Assembly (NCBI GenBank): GCA_016721185.1
Contig: JADKIP010000015.1
Coordinates: 412,501 to 476,500 of the forward strand
DNA length: 64,000 bases
DNA from: Candidatus Dechloromonas phosphorivorans
Lineage (GTDB): Bacteria; Pseudomonadota; Gammaproteobacteria; Burkholderiales; Rhodocyclaceae
Direction: 5' to 3'
Numbering within the stretch: the first letter of the stretch is position 1; each line of letters starts with the position of its first letter. Below the pieces are notes generated by a model. That model did not search any database and was not told the DNA's origin. It saw nothing but the letters and a program-made list of their open reading frames with translations. Made by a program: the position numbers and the translations under genes. Of this stretch, positions 40,503-49,639 are shown piece after piece.

Positions 40503-42416
40503 ATGCCTTATCTAAAACTCTCCAATGCCTGCCTTGCCTACGGCCACGTGCCGCTCCTCGATCACACTGATTTTATGCTCGACCCGGGCGAGCGCGTTGC
40601 GCTGATCGGGCGCAACGGCACCGGTAAATCATCCTTGCTGGCCGCGCTGGCGGCCGGTTCCGGGCGGGGGCGGATCGACGACGGTGAGGTTTGGGTGCAA
40701 CCCGGCATTCGCGTCGGCTATGTGCCGCAGGAGCCCATTTTTGACCTCGAGTCGACCGTTTTTGAGGCAGTGGTTTCCGGGATGGGTGAAACCTCGAAGC
40801 TGCTGGCTGAGTATCACGAAGTAGCGCATCAGATGGGCGAAGCGGGTGCGGATTTCGAGGTGCTGATGGCGCGTATGGAAACCTTGCAGCACGAACTGGA
40901 TTCCCGCGGTGCCTGGGCTTATGAAGCGCAGGCCGATCAGGTCATTGAGCGCTTCGGACTCGACCCTGACGCCAAGGTGGGCACCCTGTCCGGTGGTCAG
41001 AAAAAACGCCTGGCGTTGGCCCAGGCGCTGGCGGTAACCCCGGAAGTTTTGTTGCTCGATGAGCCGACCAACCACCTCGATATCGCGACGATTGAATGGC
41101 TGGAGAACTTGCTGATCGAAACCAATGTGACGCTGTTTTTCATTACCCACGACCGTTCCTTTCTGGACCGCGTTTGCACGCGCATCGTCGAACTTGATCG
41201 CGGCAAGCTCTCCAGCTTTCCCGGCAGCTTCAGCGAATATCAGCAGCGCAAGGAGCATTTGTTGCACGAAGAGGGGCTGGCGAATGCCCGTGCCGACAAG
41301 TTGCTCAAGGAAGAGGAAATCTGGATTCGCAAAGGTGTCGAGGCTCGTCGTACGCGCGCGATTTTCCGCGTTCAGCGGCTTGATCAGTTGCGCGCCGAAC
41401 GCCAGGCGCGGCGGGATCGGATGGGCAAGGTCAATCTGCAGATCGACGCCGGCGACAAGAGCGGCAAGCTGGTGGCCGAACTTGAGCATGTCAGCAAAAG
41501 CTACGGTGAACGCGTTATTGTGCGCGATTTCTCGGCCCGCATTCAGCGTGGCGACAAGATTGGCGTGATCGGCCCCAATGGTGCTGGCAAGACAACGTTG
41601 CTGCGGATGATTCTGGGCGAATTGCAGCCGGACGAAGGCATTGTCCGTCAGGGCACCAAGATCGATGTGGCCTATTTCGACCAGTTTCGTACCCAGCTCA
41701 ACCCGGATTCCAGCCTGATCGATGTCATCTCGCCGGGCTCGGACTTTGTCGAAATCGGCGGCGCACGCAAGCACGTGATTGGCTATCTTGAGGATTTCCT
41801 CTTCGCGCCCGAGCGCTCCCGTTCGCCGGTCAGTTCGCTTTCCGGTGGCGAGCGCAACCGCCTGCTGCTGGCCCGTTTGTTTGCGCGCCCAGCCAACGTG
41901 CTGGTGCTCGACGAGCCGACGAACGATCTCGATATCGAAACGCTGGAGCTGCTCGAAGAGCTGCTGCAGAACTATCACGGCACGCTGTTTCTGGTCAGCC
42001 ACGACCGAACCTTCCTCGATAACGTCGTCACCCAAACTATCGTGGCGGAAGGTGATGGCAATTGGCGCGAATATGTCGGCGGTTACACCGACTGGGCAAC
42101 CTACCAGGCCAGCCTGGCGAAAGAGGCCAGCAAAGCCAAGGCGGTCAGTAAGCCGATCGTCAAGACCGCCGATCCGGTCAAGTCAAAAGGCGAAAAACTG
42201 CCCTGGAAGGAGCAGCGCGAACTCGAAGGTTTGCCCGGCAAAGTGGCGGCGCTTGAGGCGGAACAGCTTGAACTGAGCAAGCGCCTTGAGAATCCGGCCA
42301 TTTATCAAACCGACCCGGTGGCGGCCCAGAAGTCTGCCGAGCGTCTTGCCCTGATTGATGATGAATTGATTAGCCTGCTGGAGCGCTGGGAAGTTCTTGA
42401 AGCCAAGGCAGCTTGA
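40503..42416 (+). CDS. uup: ABC-F ATPase, Uup type
   Basis: 637 residues with two ATP-binding cassettes and no membrane segment. Cassette 1: GRNGTGKSS, LSGGQKKRLALAQAL, LLLDEPTNHLD. Cassette 2: GPNGAGKTT, SGGERNRLLLARLF, VLDEPTNDLD. A C-terminal extension (EQRELEGLPGKVAALEAEQL) is the Uup-type DNA-binding coiled coil. ABC-F proteins act on ribosomes or DNA structures. ATG 40503 was chosen over a TTG three codons upstream. The last codons and stop are tandemly duplicated just downstream. Confidence 0.92.
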   Translation: MPYLKLSNACLAYGHVPLLDHTDFMLDPGERVALIGRNGTGKSSLLAALAAGSGRGRIDDGEVWVQPGIRVGYVPQEPIFDLESTVFEAVVSGMGETSKLLAEYHEVAHQMGEAGADFEVLMARMETLQHELDSRGAWAYEAQADQVIERFGLDPDAKVGTLSGGQKKRLALAQALAVTPEVLLLDEPTNHLDIATIEWLENLLIETNVTLFFITHDRSFLDRVCTRIVELDRGKLSSFPGSFSEYQQRKEHLLHEEGLANARADKLLKEEEIWIRKGVEARRTRAIFRVQRLDQLRAERQARRDRMGKVNLQIDAGDKSGKLVAELEHVSKSYGERVIVRDFSARIQRGDKIGVIGPNGAGKTTLLRMILGELQPDEGIVRQGTKIDVAYFDQFRTQLNPDSSLIDVISPGSDFVEIGGARKHVIGYLEDFLFAPERSRSPVSSLSGGERNRLLLARLFARPANVLVLDEPTNDLDIETLELLEELLQNYHGTLFLVSHDRTFLDNVVTQTIVAEGDGNWREYVGGYTDWATYQASLAKEASKAKAVSKPIVKTADPVKSKGEKLPWKEQRELEGLPGKVAALEAEQLELSKRLENPAIYQTDPVAAQKSAERLALIDDELISLLERWEVLEAKAA

Positions 42417-42428
42417 AGCCAAGGCCGC
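42397..42428 (+). repeat. 16-bp tandem duplication across the uup stop codon
   Basis: TTGAAGCCAAGGCAGC (42397-42412) is followed at once by TTGAAGCCAAGGCCGC, one mismatch. The second unit includes the real stop (TGA 42414-42416) and reproduces the final codons out of use. It looks like a recent slippage or duplication event. Confidence 0.7.
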
Positions 42429-42502
42429 TTGAAACTAAGACGGGCGCCGCCTGATTCCTGAAAGCCAGGATCGGCCAAGCTGGTTTTTGGGTGTTTTCTA
42501 AG

Positions 42503-42536
42503 GTTGACCGCAGCAGCCAGAATTGCTGCGGTCAAC
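42503..42536 (+). repeat. Inverted pair of the dispersed 13-mer
   Basis: GTTGACCGCAGCA (42503-42515) and TGCTGCGGTCAAC (42524-42536) are perfect complements with an 8-nt spacer, in the gap between convergent uup and the HDOD gene. It could act as a bidirectional RNA hairpin, though no T-tract follows on either strand. Both arms are exact copies of the motif. Confidence 0.9.
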
Positions 42537-42594
42537 GCCGCGATGTTGAACGATGCGTTGCAGCCAGCGCAGGATTCGCCAATTTGGCTGACGC

Positions 42595-43443
42595 TTACTG
42601 ATCTTCCGCTTCGCGAGCCGGCATCGGCTCAAGGCCCAGGCGCTGGCGCACTGCTTCCGGCGAGATATTCAACAGGCGCCCGATAGCCACGTAATCATCA
42701 GGCAAGGCCGGGTCATCCCAGCCATGAGCCGAATGGCGTGCCAGGCGGACGGCCAGGCTGACATTCATCGCCCGCGCATTTTCGCCCAGTTCGTCATTGA
42801 TCAAGATTTGGAGCAAGTCTGGGAGGTGCCAAACCCGGCAGAGTGCCAGCTGAATATCCTGATAGGCCATGCCCAAGGTGTTGGTTTGGGCATCTACGCT
42901 GCGCATGGTCGGTTGGGCCAACTGCCAAGCCTGGATCTCCAGTCCCAGTTTGGGGGCAAAACACCACACCAGGATTTCGGCAAGGTCGTGGAGCAGCGCG
43001 GCAATCCGCACTTCTTCCATATTGACGTCCTTGCGCCAGATCGCCCATTCCTGAGCGTAATCGGCAGCGCGCTGGGCGCGTCGGATAATCTGCAATACAC
43101 CCAGCATGGCGTGCTGATCAACCCCTTTGAGAATGCCTTCAATCGTTGGCAGATCGTTGAAATGATTAAAAAATGGTTCAACGCCGATCATCATCACGGC
43201 GCTGGCAATGGTCGTAATGTCGTGCTGCAGTGAGCGCCCGCGTTTGGCTTGCGTGAGGGCCAAAACGCTGACCGTCATGACCGGGTCAAGCAGAATGACC
43301 CGTGCCAATTCCCGGCCATCAACCTGATCCAGGTTCTTGCGCATATCGTCGAGCCGGCGCTTGGTAACGCGCAGTACCGGCAGACTGTTGTTGCTGAACA
43401 GTACGACCCAGTCGTCGATCTCCGGTAGCGGGTGGTCTAGCAT
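42595..43443 (-). CDS. HDOD-domain signalling protein
   Basis: 282 residues from ATG 43443 (MLDHPLPEIDDWVVLFSNNS). The HDOD fold (a catalytically dead HD-type output domain) spans ~residues 15-220: LARVILLDPVMTVSVLALTQ, then IASAVMMIGVEPFF, and the central AALLHDLAEILVWCFAP. Such proteins link stress or second-messenger signals to regulation; the partner is unknown. A reading from an upstream ATG (43527) overlaps the divergent MBL gene's promoter and was not used. Confidence 0.83.
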   Translation of the reverse strand: MLDHPLPEIDDWVVLFSNNSLPVLRVTKRRLDDMRKNLDQVDGRELARVILLDPVMTVSVLALTQAKRGRSLQHDITTIASAVMMIGVEPFFNHFNDLPTIEGILKGVDQHAMLGVLQIIRRAQRAADYAQEWAIWRKDVNMEEVRIAALLHDLAEILVWCFAPKLGLEIQAWQLAQPTMRSVDAQTNTLGMAYQDIQLALCRVWHLPDLLQILINDELGENARAMNVSLAVRLARHSAHGWDDPALPDDYVAIGRLLNISPEAVRQRLGLEPMPAREAEDQ

Positions 43444-43565
43444 TTTGTTGTTATCCCCAACGTGCGTTGTCTCGCCAATGTTTTTTTCGTGATAAATGCA
43501 GGGTACACCGGGCCGGTGAAGCTGCATGCGATAATTTGCGCCATTCCAATATTACGATTTTTGCC

Positions 43566-44207
43566 ATGCGCTACGCTATCGTTCCGGTGACCCCGTTTGA
43601 ACAGAATTGCACCATTTTCTGGTGCGAAAAAACCCGCAAGGCCGTGGTGATTGATCCCGGCGGCGACATTGAGCGCATCTTGCAAAAACTGGAAGATGAG
43701 CAACTGAGCTTGGCCAAGATTCTTGTCACCCACGGTCATATCGATCACGCCGGCGGCGTTGCGGCGCTGGCCGAACGGGCCGGCGTACCGATTGAAGGGC
43801 CGCACGAGGACGATCGTTTCTGGATTGACGGCATGCCCCAGCAGAGCAAAATGTTCGGCTTCCCCTGCGTCAAGAGTTTTGAGCCGACGCGCTGGTTGCA
43901 CGCTGGCGACAAGGTGCAGTTCGGTGAAGTTGAGCTCGACGTGCTCCATTGCCCCGGCCACACTCCGGGCCACGTGGTTTTTTATCACCAACCCAGCCAT
44001 CTTGCCCAGGTGGGCGATGTCCTGTTTCAGGGCTCAATCGGGCGTACCGACTTCCCCAAAGGCGATCATGCGACGCTGATCCGCTCAATCAAGGAGCAAC
44101 TCTTCCCGCTCGGCGACGAGGTGGAATTTATCCCCGGCCATGGCCCGATGTCGAACTTCGGTGAAGAGCGTAAATACAACCCTTTCCTGAGCGGACGCTT
44201 TGGCTGA
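43566..44207 (+). CDS. MBL-fold metallohydrolase, YcbL/glyoxalase-II-like
   Basis: 213 residues from ATG 43566 (MRYAIVPVTPFEQNCTIFWC). The metallo-beta-lactamase motif is THGHIDHAGG (about residues 57-66), with further ligands in HCPGHTPGHVVF and GRTDFPKGDH and the final His in FIPGHGPMS. This is the YcbL group, whose glyoxalase-II-like thioester hydrolysis is known for some members. Divergent from the HDOD gene. Confidence 0.87.
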   Translation: MRYAIVPVTPFEQNCTIFWCEKTRKAVVIDPGGDIERILQKLEDEQLSLAKILVTHGHIDHAGGVAALAERAGVPIEGPHEDDRFWIDGMPQQSKMFGFPCVKSFEPTRWLHAGDKVQFGEVELDVLHCPGHTPGHVVFYHQPSHLAQVGDVLFQGSIGRTDFPKGDHATLIRSIKEQLFPLGDEVEFIPGHGPMSNFGEERKYNPFLSGRFG

Positions 44208-44217
44208 ACGGCTGGCG

Positions 44218-45396
44218 CTAGGCGGTTGGCCGGATCTTGGCGGCCCAGCTATACGAAGCCAGTTGGGCATCGCAGTAGATGTCGCTCTTGATGCCGAGCT
44301 CTTTCATGGTGCTTGCTGCCAGCTTCAATTCGCCAGCTTCGGCCGCCTCGATTGCGCCCAGCAATTTCCCCAGTCCGCCTGCATGCTCCGCCAAAGCGTC
44401 GTTAACGACAGGGGCGAGGGGCAATTGCTGCAGAATTTCCTTGGTCGACATGTTGAGCAGGACGTCAAGCAGAGAGAATGTGCCGACCATAAATGCGGCA
44501 TCTTCCAGGCATTCTGCCTCTGGGGAGGGGCTTAAATGAGACGCCAGGATTTCCAGTTGACGGCCACGAGCGGCGGCTTTTTGTAGTAGCGGATTGGGAC
44601 GCTGGCTATTATTCGGATCGGCATAAACCAGCAGCTGCAGCCAGCGCTGGAGTTGGCGCCGGCCCAGCAGATTGATCGCCTGGGCAAAGCTGGTGATTGG
44701 ATTGCGCGGTGCAATGGCTGCTGAATTGACCAGTCGTAACAGGCTGTAGGAGAGTTTCGGCTCTTGCCGAAAAATGGCTTCAAGCTTGCCGGTGTCGGCA
44801 TCGTCAGCGATCAGGGTCAGCATTTCAAGGAGCTTTATCCGCGACATATCGGCTTTTTTGCCGGTGTTCTGACGTGACTGCAGAAACTCCGATGTCGATA
44901 GCGTGCAGGCATTGTTTAACACCCAGTCTCGATCATTGTGGCTATGGACATCTTTTGCCACGACAACGGTGCGGCTGGCCATGCCGAGCAGGGCATAGGG
45001 CGGCAGGCTGCGGGCGTGGCTGGCACTGATCAGCAAATAATCCCAGGCGCCTGTTCCCGGCAGCTTTATTTCCGGCGTGGCGAGGAGGGCGACTTTGCAG
45101 CGTGTCTGACGCAAACTGGCCTCATATTGTTTCATAGCCTCGATTTCCAGCGGCCCAGGCAAGGCCGGAAATACGGTCACGGCACGCTCCCCGAGCGCAC
45201 TCTCGATGCGGCTGCCGGGAAGGGCCGGAATGAACCAGGGGTGGCGCTGGTCAAACTGACTGACGAGTGGTGCGTCACACAATTGATTTAATGCTTCCCG
45301 ATTGTTCTGACCGGGGGCGAACTCGACGCGGTAGCCAGACCAGCTGTCATCAGGGCCAAGCAGTGGATAAATGAACAGGAGTTCAGAAGAGGGCAT
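44218..45396 (-). CDS. YuxH-like protein: degenerate EAL plus HDOD
   Basis: 392 residues (MPSSELLFIYPLLGPDDSWS). The N-terminal ~190 residues resemble an EAL fold without its catalytic glutamates; the C-terminal ~200 are HDOD (KLLEMLTLIADDADTGKLEA, SYSLLRLVNSAAIAP, FMVGTFSLLDVLLNM). It is the second HDOD protein within 2 kb, on the same strand as the first, with the MBL gene between them. Target unknown. Confidence 0.82.
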   Translation of the reverse strand: MPSSELLFIYPLLGPDDSWSGYRVEFAPGQNNREALNQLCDAPLVSQFDQRHPWFIPALPGSRIESALGERAVTVFPALPGPLEIEAMKQYEASLRQTRCKVALLATPEIKLPGTGAWDYLLISASHARSLPPYALLGMASRTVVVAKDVHSHNDRDWVLNNACTLSTSEFLQSRQNTGKKADMSRIKLLEMLTLIADDADTGKLEAIFRQEPKLSYSLLRLVNSAAIAPRNPITSFAQAINLLGRRQLQRWLQLLVYADPNNSQRPNPLLQKAAARGRQLEILASHLSPSPEAECLEDAAFMVGTFSLLDVLLNMSTKEILQQLPLAPVVNDALAEHAGGLGKLLGAIEAAEAGELKLAASTMKELGIKSDIYCDAQLASYSWAAKIRPTA

Positions 45397-45483
45397 TAAG
45401 CGTTTTCTTTGTTGTTTTTAATGATGCTAGCAAATTCAAACGGGCGCGTCTTCTATCTGACTTGATTTCTGCTTTTTTTGGCC

Positions 45484-45496
45484 GTTGACCGCAGCA
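45484..45496 (-). repeat. Dispersed 13-mer (exact, reverse orientation)
   Basis: GTTGACCGCAGCA in the 230-bp gap between the divergent YuxH-like gene and accA. The rest of the gap holds T-rich stretches and, at 45590-45597, a TTAAAATA -10-like sequence probably serving accA. Confidence 0.85.
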
Positions 45497-45626
45497 CTCT
45501 TGGCTAAACATCAAAAAAACCTTCTCTGGCCGCGGGGCTTACGTCTGCCGTGAAGCGAGATCGAAAAGCTGGCCGAGTAAACCTTTAAGGTTAAAATACG
45601 CGCCGAATCAGAAAAATGAGCCGTCC

Positions 45627-46595
45627 ATGAAAACAAGTTTCCTCGACTTCGAGCAGTCCATTGCTGACCTCGAAGCTAAAATCGAAGAGCTGCGCTTCGT
45701 CCAGGATGATTCCGCTGTTGATATCTCGGAAGATATTGAACGTCTGGAAAAAAAGGGCGCCCAGCTGACCAAGGATATCTACGCCAAGCTCACCCCTTGG
45801 CAGGTTTCCCAAGTCGCCCGCCACCCGCAGCGCCCCTACACGCTTGATTACCTGTCGTTGATTTTTACCGATTTTGAAGAACTGCATGGTGATCGTGCTT
45901 TTTCCGACGACCACGCGATCGTCGGTGGCTTGGCCCGTTTCAATGGCCAGCCGGTGATGGTGATCGGGCACCAGAAGGGGCGCGATACCAAAGAAAAAAT
46001 CTACCGCAACTTCGGCATGCCGCGTCCGGAAGGCTATCGCAAGGCCTTGCGCCTGATGAAACTGGCCGAGAAATTTGGCTTGCCGGTGATGACCTTTGTC
46101 GACACACCGGGCGCCTATCCCGGTATTGACGCCGAAGAGCGCGGTCAGTCGGAAGCGATCGGCCGTAATCTTTACGTCATGGCAGAGCTTAAAGTGCCGG
46201 TGATCGTGACCATTATTGGCGAGGGTGGCTCTGGTGGCGCGTTGGCAATTGCCGTCGGTGATGTGCTGCAGATGCTGCAATACTCCACCTACTCGGTCAT
46301 CTCGCCGGAAGGTTGCGCCTCCATCCTCTGGAAGAGCGCCGAAAAGGCCCCGGAAGCCGCGGAAACCATGGGTATCACGGCGCAGCGCCTGAAAACGCTC
46401 GGTCTGGTCGATAAAATCATTAGCGAGCCGTTGGGTGGTGCGCATCGTGACTATGCAGCGATGGCCCACAATCTCAAGAAGGCATTGCAGGATGCCTTGA
46501 AGCAGCTCTCCGGGCTGTCCACCGAAGAATTGCTGGCAACGCGCTATGAGCGGCTGATGAGCTATGGCCGTTTCAAGGAACAAGCCGTCAACTGA
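45627..46595 (+). CDS. accA: Acetyl-CoA carboxylase, carboxyltransferase subunit alpha
   Basis: 322 residues (MKTSFLDFEQSIADLEAKIE), the full AccA length. The N-terminal helical part precedes the crotonase-like carboxyltransferase core (TFVDTPGAYPGIDAEERGQS; IGEGGSGGALAIAVGD). It pairs with AccD, encoded elsewhere, to carboxylate acetyl-CoA for fatty acid synthesis. Its 3' end overlaps tilS by 32 bp. Confidence 0.97.
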   Translation: MKTSFLDFEQSIADLEAKIEELRFVQDDSAVDISEDIERLEKKGAQLTKDIYAKLTPWQVSQVARHPQRPYTLDYLSLIFTDFEELHGDRAFSDDHAIVGGLARFNGQPVMVIGHQKGRDTKEKIYRNFGMPRPEGYRKALRLMKLAEKFGLPVMTFVDTPGAYPGIDAEERGQSEAIGRNLYVMAELKVPVIVTIIGEGGSGGALAIAVGDVLQMLQYSTYSVISPEGCASILWKSAEKAPEAAETMGITAQRLKTLGLVDKIISEPLGGAHRDYAAMAHNLKKALQDALKQLSGLSTEELLATRYERLMSYGRFKEQAVN

Positions 46596-47535
46596 TTTGC
46601 CGGGCCGGGTCAGCGATTTTCTCGCTACCCGCCTGGCCGCGAGTGACAACCTTTGTGTCGGGCTCTCCGGCGGTTGTGATTCGGTCGTCCTGCTCCACCT
46701 TTTGAGCCGGCTCGGTTTTTCAGGCCGCCTGACGGCCATCCATGTTCATCACAATTTGTCACCCAATGCTGATCGCTGGGCCGCGTTCTGCGCTGATTAT
46801 TGTCACGACTTGGGTGTTCCACTAAATATTCAGCATGTTACGGTCGACCGTAAAAACGGGCTTGGTTTAGAGGCTGCTGCGCGCCAGGCGCGTTATGCCG
46901 CCTTTGCTGGATACGCCACCGATTGTCTGTTGCTCGCGCAGCATCGCGGCGACCAAGCTGAAACCGTGCTTTTCAATCTACTGCGCGGCACCGGCGTCAC
47001 GGGCGCTGCCGCCATGCCCTCTGAGCGCAGCTTCGGAAAATTGCGTTTGCTGCGCCCGTTGCTGGATATTTCCCGAGCTGAAATCGAGGCTTACGCTTCG
47101 GCCAATCACCTGGCCTGGGTTGATGATGAAAGCAATACCGATCTTTCCATTACCCGCAATTATCTCCGCCACGAGGCGTTGACCGCATTAACACAGCGCT
47201 TTCCGGCAGCCGAGGTGGCGCTAGCCCAGGCCGCCGCCAATTTTGCCGAGGCGGGCGGTTTGCTTGACGAACTGGCCGAGCTGGATTGGGCGCAAGCCCG
47301 TGAAGGCGATACGGCGCGTTTGTTGGCGTTACGTGCGCTCTCGTTGCCCCGCCTGAAGAACCTGTTGCGCTATCACTTGCGCCAACTGGGTTGGCGAGTT
47401 CCGGTCGCCGCACGGTTGGACGAGTTTGCCCGCCAGCTACAAACAGCCGGGCCGGATCGTCACCCCGAATTGGTTTTGCCCGAAGGGAAAATGCGTTCTG
47501 CGCAAAGGTGTCTGCACTGGGTTCCCGCAAAATAA
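46564..47535 (+). CDS. tilS: tRNA(Ile)-lysidine synthase
   Basis: 323 residues. The PP-loop ATP-binding motif SGGCDSVVLLHLL is at about residues 35-47, followed by HVHHNLSPNADRWAAFC and, further on, the LLLAQHRGDQAETVLFNLLR segment of this family. TilS modifies C34 of the AUA-reading tRNA-Ile. It is shorter than the ~430-residue E. coli enzyme and lacks most of the C-terminal domain. The overlapping accA-tilS arrangement implies coupling. The exact start within the overlap is uncertain. Confidence 0.92.
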   Translation: MAVSRNKPSTDLPGRVSDFLATRLAASDNLCVGLSGGCDSVVLLHLLSRLGFSGRLTAIHVHHNLSPNADRWAAFCADYCHDLGVPLNIQHVTVDRKNGLGLEAAARQARYAAFAGYATDCLLLAQHRGDQAETVLFNLLRGTGVTGAAAMPSERSFGKLRLLRPLLDISRAEIEAYASANHLAWVDDESNTDLSITRNYLRHEALTALTQRFPAAEVALAQAAANFAEAGGLLDELAELDWAQAREGDTARLLALRALSLPRLKNLLRYHLRQLGWRVPVAARLDEFARQLQTAGPDRHPELVLPEGKMRSAQRCLHWVPAK

Positions 47536-47613
47536 CAATCTGTTACGAAGCGCCTTTCCGCTCTGATTAGGCTTCAGTTACAATCCAAACATCACTTTTT
47601 ACGTAAACAGGCC

Positions 47614-48492
47614 ATGATTACCGGATCCATTGTCGCCATCGTCACGCCCATGCACGAGGATGGCAGCCTCGATTTGCATTCCCTGCGCAGTCTGATCGAC
47701 TTTCACGTTCGCGAAGGAACCGACGGTATCGTGATCGTCGGTACGACCGGCGAATCACCGACAGTGAATGTCGATGAACATTGTGAGTTGATCCGTGTCA
47801 CGGTCGACCACGCCGCCGGCCGCATTCCGGTGATTGCCGGCACCGGCGCCAATTCCACCGCAGAAGCGATCGAACTGACCGAGTTTGCCAAAAAGTCGGG
47901 TGCCGACATGGCGCTGTCGGTCGTGCCCTATTACAACAAGCCGACCCAGGAAGGCCTCTATCGTCATTTCAAGGCGATAGCCGAGGCCGTTGAACTGCCT
48001 GTGCTGCTCTACAACGTACCGGGCCGTACCGTCGCCGACATGGCCAACGATACGATCCTGCGTCTGGCCCAGGTGCCGGGTATCGTGGGCGTCAAGGATG
48101 CCACCGGCAACCTCGATCGTGCCTGCGACCTGATTGCCCGTGCGCCAAAGGGATTCGCGCTTTATAGCGGTGATGACATGACCTGCGTTGCGTCAATCAT
48201 GCTCGGCTTCCACGGAAATATTTCGGTCACCGCTAACGTCGCCCCGCGCTTGATGCATGAAATGTGTGTTGCAGCAGCGGCCGGTGATGTCGCCAAGGCC
48301 CGCGAGATTCATTTCAAACTACTTGGCTTGCATCGCGATCTGTTTTGCGAAGCCAATCCAATTCCCGTCAAGTGGGCGGTACAAAAGCTGGGCTTGATGC
48401 CCGGCGGTATTCGTTTGCCCCTGACCCCCCTATCTGAAAACAACGAAGCGCGCGTGCTGGCTGCGATGCGCCAGGCTGGCCTGGTCGCCTGA
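47614..48492 (+). CDS. dapA: 4-Hydroxy-tetrahydrodipicolinate synthase
   Basis: 292 residues (MITGSIVAIVTPMHEDGSLD), normal length for the TIM-barrel enzyme of lysine/DAP synthesis. GTTGESPTV near residue 44, the catalytic Tyr in VPYYNKPTQEG (~133) and the Schiff-base Lys in IVGVKDATGN (~161) are all present. bamC follows after 16 bp, as in many proteobacteria. Confidence 0.97.
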   Translation: MITGSIVAIVTPMHEDGSLDLHSLRSLIDFHVREGTDGIVIVGTTGESPTVNVDEHCELIRVTVDHAAGRIPVIAGTGANSTAEAIELTEFAKKSGADMALSVVPYYNKPTQEGLYRHFKAIAEAVELPVLLYNVPGRTVADMANDTILRLAQVPGIVGVKDATGNLDRACDLIARAPKGFALYSGDDMTCVASIMLGFHGNISVTANVAPRLMHEMCVAAAAGDVAKAREIHFKLLGLHRDLFCEANPIPVKWAVQKLGLMPGGIRLPLTPLSENNEARVLAAMRQAGLVA

Positions 48493-48508
48493 CGGAGTAA
48501 TGAAAAAC

Positions 48509-49639
48509 ATGAATCGTCGGCTTTCCGGCCTTACGCTCTCCCTGCTCGCCCTCGCCGTTTCTGGCTGCAGCATCCTTCCTGATTCCCGCAAGATCGATTA
48601 CAAGTCCTCAACCAAGGCGGTGCCGACGCTCGAAGTGCCGCCTGATCTTTCTCAGGTCTCTCGCGACGAACGCTTTCTCGTGCCGGATGCGGCCGGCAAA
48701 GGCAGTGCAACATACTCTGCCTACAGTGCTGATCGCACGCCGCTGGCCCAAGCGCAGAGTTCGACCGTACTGCCGCAGGTGGACAAGGTCCGGGTTGAGC
48801 GTTCAGGCAATCAGCGTTGGCTGGTTGTCGCGGCAACGCCTGATAAATTGTGGGATACCGTCAAGGATTTCTGGCAAGAAACCGGGTTTATCGTCAATAT
48901 CGAGCGCCCGGATGCGGGCGTGATGGAAACTGATTGGGCTGAGGATCGGGCCAAGATCGGCGGCGATCTGATCCGCAACACGGTTGGCAAACTGCTTGAC
49001 TCGCTCTATTCGACCGGCGAGCGCGATAAATACCGGACTCGCTTCGAGCCCGGTGTTGAGCCAGGGACAACCGATATTTTTATTAGTCATCGCGGCATGG
49101 AAGAGGTCTATACCTCATCGGCCAAGGACGACACCCGCTGGCAGCCGCGGCCGCCGGATCCGGAACTTGAAGCTGAAATGCTGCGTCGTCTGATGGTTCG
49201 CATGGGCTCTGACGAGAAACGTGCTGAAGCATCGGTCGCCTCGGCCAAGGCAGAGCCGCGGGCCAATCTGGCCAAGTCGGATGATGGGGCTGGTACGCTG
49301 GAAGTTTACGAGCGTTTTGATCGTGCCTGGCGTCGGGTTGGACTGGCGCTTGATCGCGTCGGCTTCACGGTGGAGGATCGTGACCGTTCGCGCGGCCTGT
49401 ACTTTGTGCGTTACGTCGATCCTGAAATTGACAACACCAAAAAAGATGATGGCTGGGTTTCCAAGCTGGCCTTCTGGAAGGGGGCAGAACCACCCGCCAG
49501 TTCAAAGGTTCAGTATCGTATTTACGTGAGTGACGCTGGTCCGAAGAGCGTTGTTCAGGTGCTCTCCAGCGAAGGCGGCGTCGACAAGTCGGATACCGCC
49601 AAGAGAATTCTCAGCTTGCTTCTCCAGCAGCTGCAGTGA
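48509..49639 (+). CDS. bamC: Outer-membrane assembly lipoprotein BamC
   Basis: 376 residues from ATG 48509 (preferred over 48500, which is too close to the GGAG at 48494-48497). It has a lipoprotein signal with lipobox AVSGC, an unstructured N-terminal stretch that binds BamD in E. coli, then two NlpB/DapX domains (WDTVKDFWQETGFIVNIERP and RVGLALDRVGFTVEDRDRSR). Synteny with dapA agrees. The final TGA overlaps the GTG of the next gene. Confidence 0.9.
   Translation: MNRRLSGLTLSLLALAVSGCSILPDSRKIDYKSSTKAVPTLEVPPDLSQVSRDERFLVPDAAGKGSATYSAYSADRTPLAQAQSSTVLPQVDKVRVERSGNQRWLVVAATPDKLWDTVKDFWQETGFIVNIERPDAGVMETDWAEDRAKIGGDLIRNTVGKLLDSLYSTGERDKYRTRFEPGVEPGTTDIFISHRGMEEVYTSSAKDDTRWQPRPPDPELEAEMLRRLMVRMGSDEKRAEASVASAKAEPRANLAKSDDGAGTLEVYERFDRAWRRVGLALDRVGFTVEDRDRSRGLYFVRYVDPEIDNTKKDDGWVSKLAFWKGAEPPASSKVQYRIYVSDAGPKSVVQVLSSEGGVDKSDTAKRILSLLLQQLQ

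Noticed and set aside
40629..42035. 468-codon minus-strand frame opposite uup
   Set aside because: Antisense of two conserved ATP-binding cassettes; no domain of its own.
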